This document shows positions 61,517 through 64,000 of a DNA stretch of 64,000 nt, piece after piece. The stretch covers positions 186,001 through 250,000 of the forward strand of contig NZ_BBOJ01000021.1 in assembly GCF_000974445.1 (NCBI RefSeq). Direction: 5' to 3'. Under the pieces are notes generated by a model. That model had not been told where the DNA came from. It made no database searches and saw only the letters and a program-made list of their open reading frames with translations. Within the stretch, counting starts at the first letter, position 1, and every line of letters starts with the position of its first letter. This stretch comes from Lentzea aerocolonigenes (GTDB lineage Bacteria; Actinomycetota; Actinomycetes; Mycobacteriales; Pseudonocardiaceae). Both the position numbers and the translations under genes were made by a program.

Positions 61517-63177
61517 GTGACGAAGCAGACGTGATCGTGGTCGGGGCCGGGCTCGCCGGCCTGGTGGCGACCTACGAGCTCGCCAGGGCGGGACGCCGGG
61601 TGCTGGTGCTCGACCAGGAGAACCGCGCGAACCTGGGCGGTCAGGCGTTCTGGTCGCTCGGCGGCCTGTTCCTCGTCGACAGCCCCGAACAGCGCCGCAA
61701 CGGCATCAAGGACTCCTACGAGCTGGCTTTGCAGGACTGGCTGGGCTCGGCCGGGTTCGACCGCGACGACGAGGACCACTGGGCCCGGCAGTGGGCACAG
61801 GCCTACGTCCGGTTCGCCGCCACGGAGAAGCGGCAGTACCTGCACGACCTCGGGCTGCGGTTCACTCCCGTGGTCGGCTGGGCCGAGCGCGGTGGCGGTG
61901 TCGCGGACGGCCACGGCAACTCGGTGCCGCGCTTCCACCTCACCTGGGGCACGGGTCCGGAGGTGGTGCGGGTGTTCGCCGAGCCGGTGCTCGACGCCGA
62001 ACGCCGCGGGCTGGTCCGGTTCGCCTTCCGCCACCAGGTCGACGAGCTGGTCGTCGAGGACGGCGCCGCGGTCGGCGTGCGGGGCACGGTGCTCGAACCG
62101 TCCGATGTGGAGCGTGGCAAGGCGTCGTCGCGGGTGGCCGTGGACAGCTTCGAGCTGCGCGCCAAGGCCGTGATCGTCACGTCCGGCGGGATCGGCCACA
62201 ACCACGACCTCATCCGCACCAACTGGCCGGTCGACCGCCTCGGCCCGTGCCCGGAGACGATGATCGCCGGTGTGCCCGCGCACGTCGACGGACGGATGCT
62301 CGCGATCAGCGAGACCGCGGGCGCCACCCTGGTCAACCGCGACCGCATGTGGCACTACACCGAGGGCCTGCACAACTGGGACCCGATCTGGCCGAACCAC
62401 GCCATCAGGATCATCCCCGGCCCGTCCTCGATGTGGTTCGACGCCACCGGCAAACGCTTGCCCGCGCCGAACTTCCCCGGTTTCGACACCAACGCCTCGA
62501 TGAAGGCGATCCTCTCGACCGGGTACGACTACTCCTGGTTCGTCCTCGACCAGACCATCCTCGGCCGCGAGTTCGTGCTGTCGGGATCCGAGCAGAACCC
62601 CGACATCACCGGCAAGGACATCCGCAAGATGCTGGCCAGCCGCGGCGGCAAGGGTGCTCCCGCCCCGATCGAGGCGTTCAAGAACCACGGCGTCGACTTC
62701 GTCGTGGCCCGCACCGTCGAAGAGCTCGTCGCCGGCATGAACAAGATCGCGCGCGGCCCGCAGCTCGACGCCGCGCAGATCGAACGGCAGATCGTCGCCC
62801 GCGACCGCGAGGTGGCCAACAGGTTCTCCAAGGACCTCCAGCTGATGGCCATCGCCAACGCCCGCCGCAGCTGGGGCGACCGCCTCGTGCGGACCACGAA
62901 GCCCCACCGGATCCTCGACCCCGCCCACGGCCCGCTGATCGCCGTGCGGCTCAACATCCTCACCCGCAAGACGCTGGGCGGAATCCAGACCACCCTCGAC
63001 TCCCAGGCGGTGCGGGCCGACGGAACCCCGTTCCCCGGCCTGTACGCCGCGGGCGAGGTCGCCGGATTCGGCGGCGGTGGCGTGCACGGCTACAACGCGC
63101 TCGAGGGAACGTTCCTGGGCGGCTGCATCTTCTCCGGACGCGCCGCCGGCCGCGCCCTCGCGCGCACGCTGGGCTGA
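61513..63177 (+). CDS. FAD-binding dehydrogenase (KSTD/fumarate-reductase flavoprotein fold)
   Basis: 554 residues from the ATG at 61513. N-terminal Rossmann motif DVIVVGAGLAGLVATYELA and NLGGQAFWSLGGLF for FAD; C-terminal GLYAAGEVAGFGGGGVHGYNALEGTFLGGC closes the cofactor site. The family covers 3-ketosteroid delta1-dehydrogenases, fumarate reductase flavoproteins and uncharacterised FAD-binding dehydrogenases; this sequence resembles the last group. The substrate is unknown. Under TetR control, it is probably induced by a small hydrophobic compound. A hairpin follows. Confidence 0.9.
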   Translation: MSDEADVIVVGAGLAGLVATYELARAGRRVLVLDQENRANLGGQAFWSLGGLFLVDSPEQRRNGIKDSYELALQDWLGSAGFDRDDEDHWARQWAQAYVRFAATEKRQYLHDLGLRFTPVVGWAERGGGVADGHGNSVPRFHLTWGTGPEVVRVFAEPVLDAERRGLVRFAFRHQVDELVVEDGAAVGVRGTVLEPSDVERGKASSRVAVDSFELRAKAVIVTSGGIGHNHDLIRTNWPVDRLGPCPETMIAGVPAHVDGRMLAISETAGATLVNRDRMWHYTEGLHNWDPIWPNHAIRIIPGPSSMWFDATGKRLPAPNFPGFDTNASMKAILSTGYDYSWFVLDQTILGREFVLSGSEQNPDITGKDIRKMLASRGGKGAPAPIEAFKNHGVDFVVARTVEELVAGMNKIARGPQLDAAQIERQIVARDREVANRFSKDLQLMAIANARRSWGDRLVRTTKPHRILDPAHGPLIAVRLNILTRKTLGGIQTTLDSQAVRADGTPFPGLYAAGEVAGFGGGGVHGYNALEGTFLGGCIFSGRAAGRALARTLG

Positions 63178-63205
63178 GCTCAGCCGAGGATCTCGATCTG
63201 CCGGG

Positions 63206-63230
63206 TGCGGGTGGTGTCGTGCCACCCGCA
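63206..63230. terminator. Terminator hairpin after the FAD dehydrogenase
   Basis: TGCGGGTGG (63206-63214) and CCACCCGCA (63222-63230) pair perfectly around TGTCGTG, in the 111-bp gap between convergent genes. Confidence 0.75.
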
Positions 63231-63288
63231 CCGCTCCGGCGAACACCGGGTTTCCACGTGCAGCCCGTGGTGGGCGACGTCCTCGCGA

Positions 63289-63678
63289 TCAGCTGTGGAC
63301 AGCGGCGCGACCGGTCTCGTTCCTGGTGATCAGCCGGAGGAGGGAGAGCCTGGTGACCACGCCGACGACCTGTCCCTCGTCGAGCACGGGCACGCTCAGG
63401 ACCTCGTACCGGCTCATCGCGTCGAACAACGCCGCCGCGGGCGTGTCCGTCGTGGCCACGAGCACCGGCTGCGACATGACGTCCTGCACGTGCGGTGAGG
63501 CCACGCCTTCCTTGCCCCGCAACACGTCCACCGCCGTGACGACGCCCAGGAACACGCGCTGGTCGGCGACGGGGAGCATGGTGAGGCCGAAGTCGTCCAT
63601 GAGACCGGCGGCGTGGCGGGCGAAGTCACGCGGCCCCACCGTGATGAGCGGGCGGACCATCGCGTCGGCGGCCTTCAT
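63289..63678 (-). CDS. Two-CBS-domain protein
   Basis: 129 residues from the ATG at 63678, overlapping the universal stress protein stop by 4 bp. Two CBS domains fill the whole chain (MKAADAMVRPLITVGPRD and VQDVMSQPVLVATTDTPAA mark the starts). Such proteins form dimers that bind adenosine nucleotides. The pairing with a universal stress protein is common in Actinobacteria, often in hypoxia or dormancy regulons. Confidence 0.9.
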   Translation of the reverse strand: MKAADAMVRPLITVGPRDFARHAAGLMDDFGLTMLPVADQRVFLGVVTAVDVLRGKEGVASPHVQDVMSQPVLVATTDTPAAALFDAMSRYEVLSVPVLDEGQVVGVVTRLSLLRLITRNETGRAAVHS

Positions 63679-64000
63679 CGCGCGGTCTCCGCGAGCTCGC
63701 GGTCGGTCACCGGGATCACGACGATCGGCGCGTGGGCGTGCCGCACCACGTGCATGCTCGTCGAGCCCAGGACGATCTGCCGGATCCGGTGCCCGGTGTG
63801 CGAGGCGACGACGAGCATCGCGGCACCTTCGGACGCACGTTCGAGCGTCTCGGCGGCGTCACCGCGCAGGCTCTTGCGGACGATCTCGGGCATGTTCTGC
63901 CGCCGCGACCCGGCCGCCTGCAACGCCTTCTCGACGACGGCCTCGGACTCGGCCTGGGCCCGTTGCGCGGTCGTCTCGGCCCAGTCCGTGAGCGCCTCGA
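63675..64000 (-). CDS. Universal stress protein (N-terminus cut by window edge)
   Basis: 108 codons to the window edge. The C-terminal half of a UspA domain: RASEGAAMLVVASHTGHRIRQIVLGSTSMHVVRHAHAPIVVIP, with the ATP-binding G-x2-G-x9-G-S/T pattern slightly altered. The in-frame ATG at 63923 is internal; the frame continues beyond 64000. Coupled to the CBS gene by an ATGA overlap. Confidence 0.9.
   Translation of the reverse strand, partial: EALTDWAETTAQRAQAESEAVVEKALQAAGSRRQNMPEIVRKSLRGDAAETLERASEGAAMLVVASHTGHRIRQIVLGSTSMHVVRHAHAPIVVIPVTDRELAETAR

Overview
The window is about 70% G+C and densely coded. It has GTG starts, many 4-bp ATGA overlaps, large NRPS/PKS genes, ECF sigma factors, SARP and LAL regulators and many TetR genes. 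It reads as the chromosome of a filamentous actinomycete. Gene content and style suggest Pseudonocardiales (Lentzea/Saccharothrix/Actinosynnema type), which is an inference. No tRNA, rRNA, insertion sequence, integrase or CRISPR array was seen.

Region 1 (1-1158) is the end of a neighbouring locus: an ABC transporter cut by the window edge, with an IdeR/DmdR-like iron box in front of it.

Region 2 (about 1184-28150) is a biosynthetic gene cluster. The assembly line, in order of action, is FAAL-ACP-Cy-A(Cys)-Ox-PCP (19416-25304), KS-AT(malonyl)-ACP-Cy-A(Cys)-PCP-degenerate E/C (12159-19385), and C-A-PCP (9060-12149). It is joined by an acyl-CoA-dehydrogenase-like flavoprotein, a type II thioesterase, two FAD monooxygenases, an O-methyltransferase, an amidohydrolase, a LAL activator and a TetR repressor. 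The later steps (aryl-CO-S starter, malonate, cysteine, a trans flavoprotein, a final amino acid later removed by an amidohydrolase) match the known caerulomycin/collismycin logic for building a pyridine ring. Here the starter is a 2-alkylthiazole-4-carbonyl made by FAAL, Cys, Cy and Ox rather than picolinate. The predicted product is a 6-(2-alkylthiazol-4-yl)-4,5-dioxygenated picolinic acid. As I recall, that is the scaffold of the WS75624 metalloprotease inhibitors from a Saccharothrix strain. Near-identical TetR-type palindromes lie at 1901-1917 and 27920-27936, at both ends of the cluster. A 31-residue peptide with nine cysteines (27994-28089) and a Zur-like box (30062-30076) at the right edge suggest that metal binding is part of the biology.

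Region 3 (28156-34995) holds an S9 peptidase, a stand-alone LuxR helix-turn-helix protein, an MFS exporter followed by a duplicated remnant of its own 3' end, a LysR regulator, two tandem paralogues of unknown function and a TetR gene. Region 4 (34372-40016) is a TetR-controlled catabolic operon of SDR, Baeyer-Villiger monooxygenase, SMP-30/NHL-type protein and MBL hydrolase, which would oxidise an alcohol to a ketone, then a lactone, then open it.

Region 5 (40038-50745) contains a SARP-NB-ARC-TPR regulator with phased direct repeats in its promoter, two small secreted proteins (one resembling I36 peptidase inhibitors), an ECF41 sigma factor with its oxidoreductase partner and a recognisable ECF41 promoter, a secreted trypsin-like protease, another ECF sigma factor with a membrane partner, and a FadR-type regulator.

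Region 6 (51021-55989) carries a Tat-exported GH29 fucosidase with a ricin-B module, a LuxR regulator, a three-repeat secreted protein and an orphan sugar-binding lipoprotein. Region 7 (56189-60536) has two divergent operons: a GTP cyclohydrolase II homologue with a two-domain PfkB kinase, and an OmpA-like lipoprotein with a membrane protein. They are separated by five copies of one 10-bp near-palindrome spaced 20-21 bp apart within two groups. Region 8 (60896-64000) holds a self-regulated TetR with an FAD dehydrogenase, then CBS-domain and universal-stress proteins.
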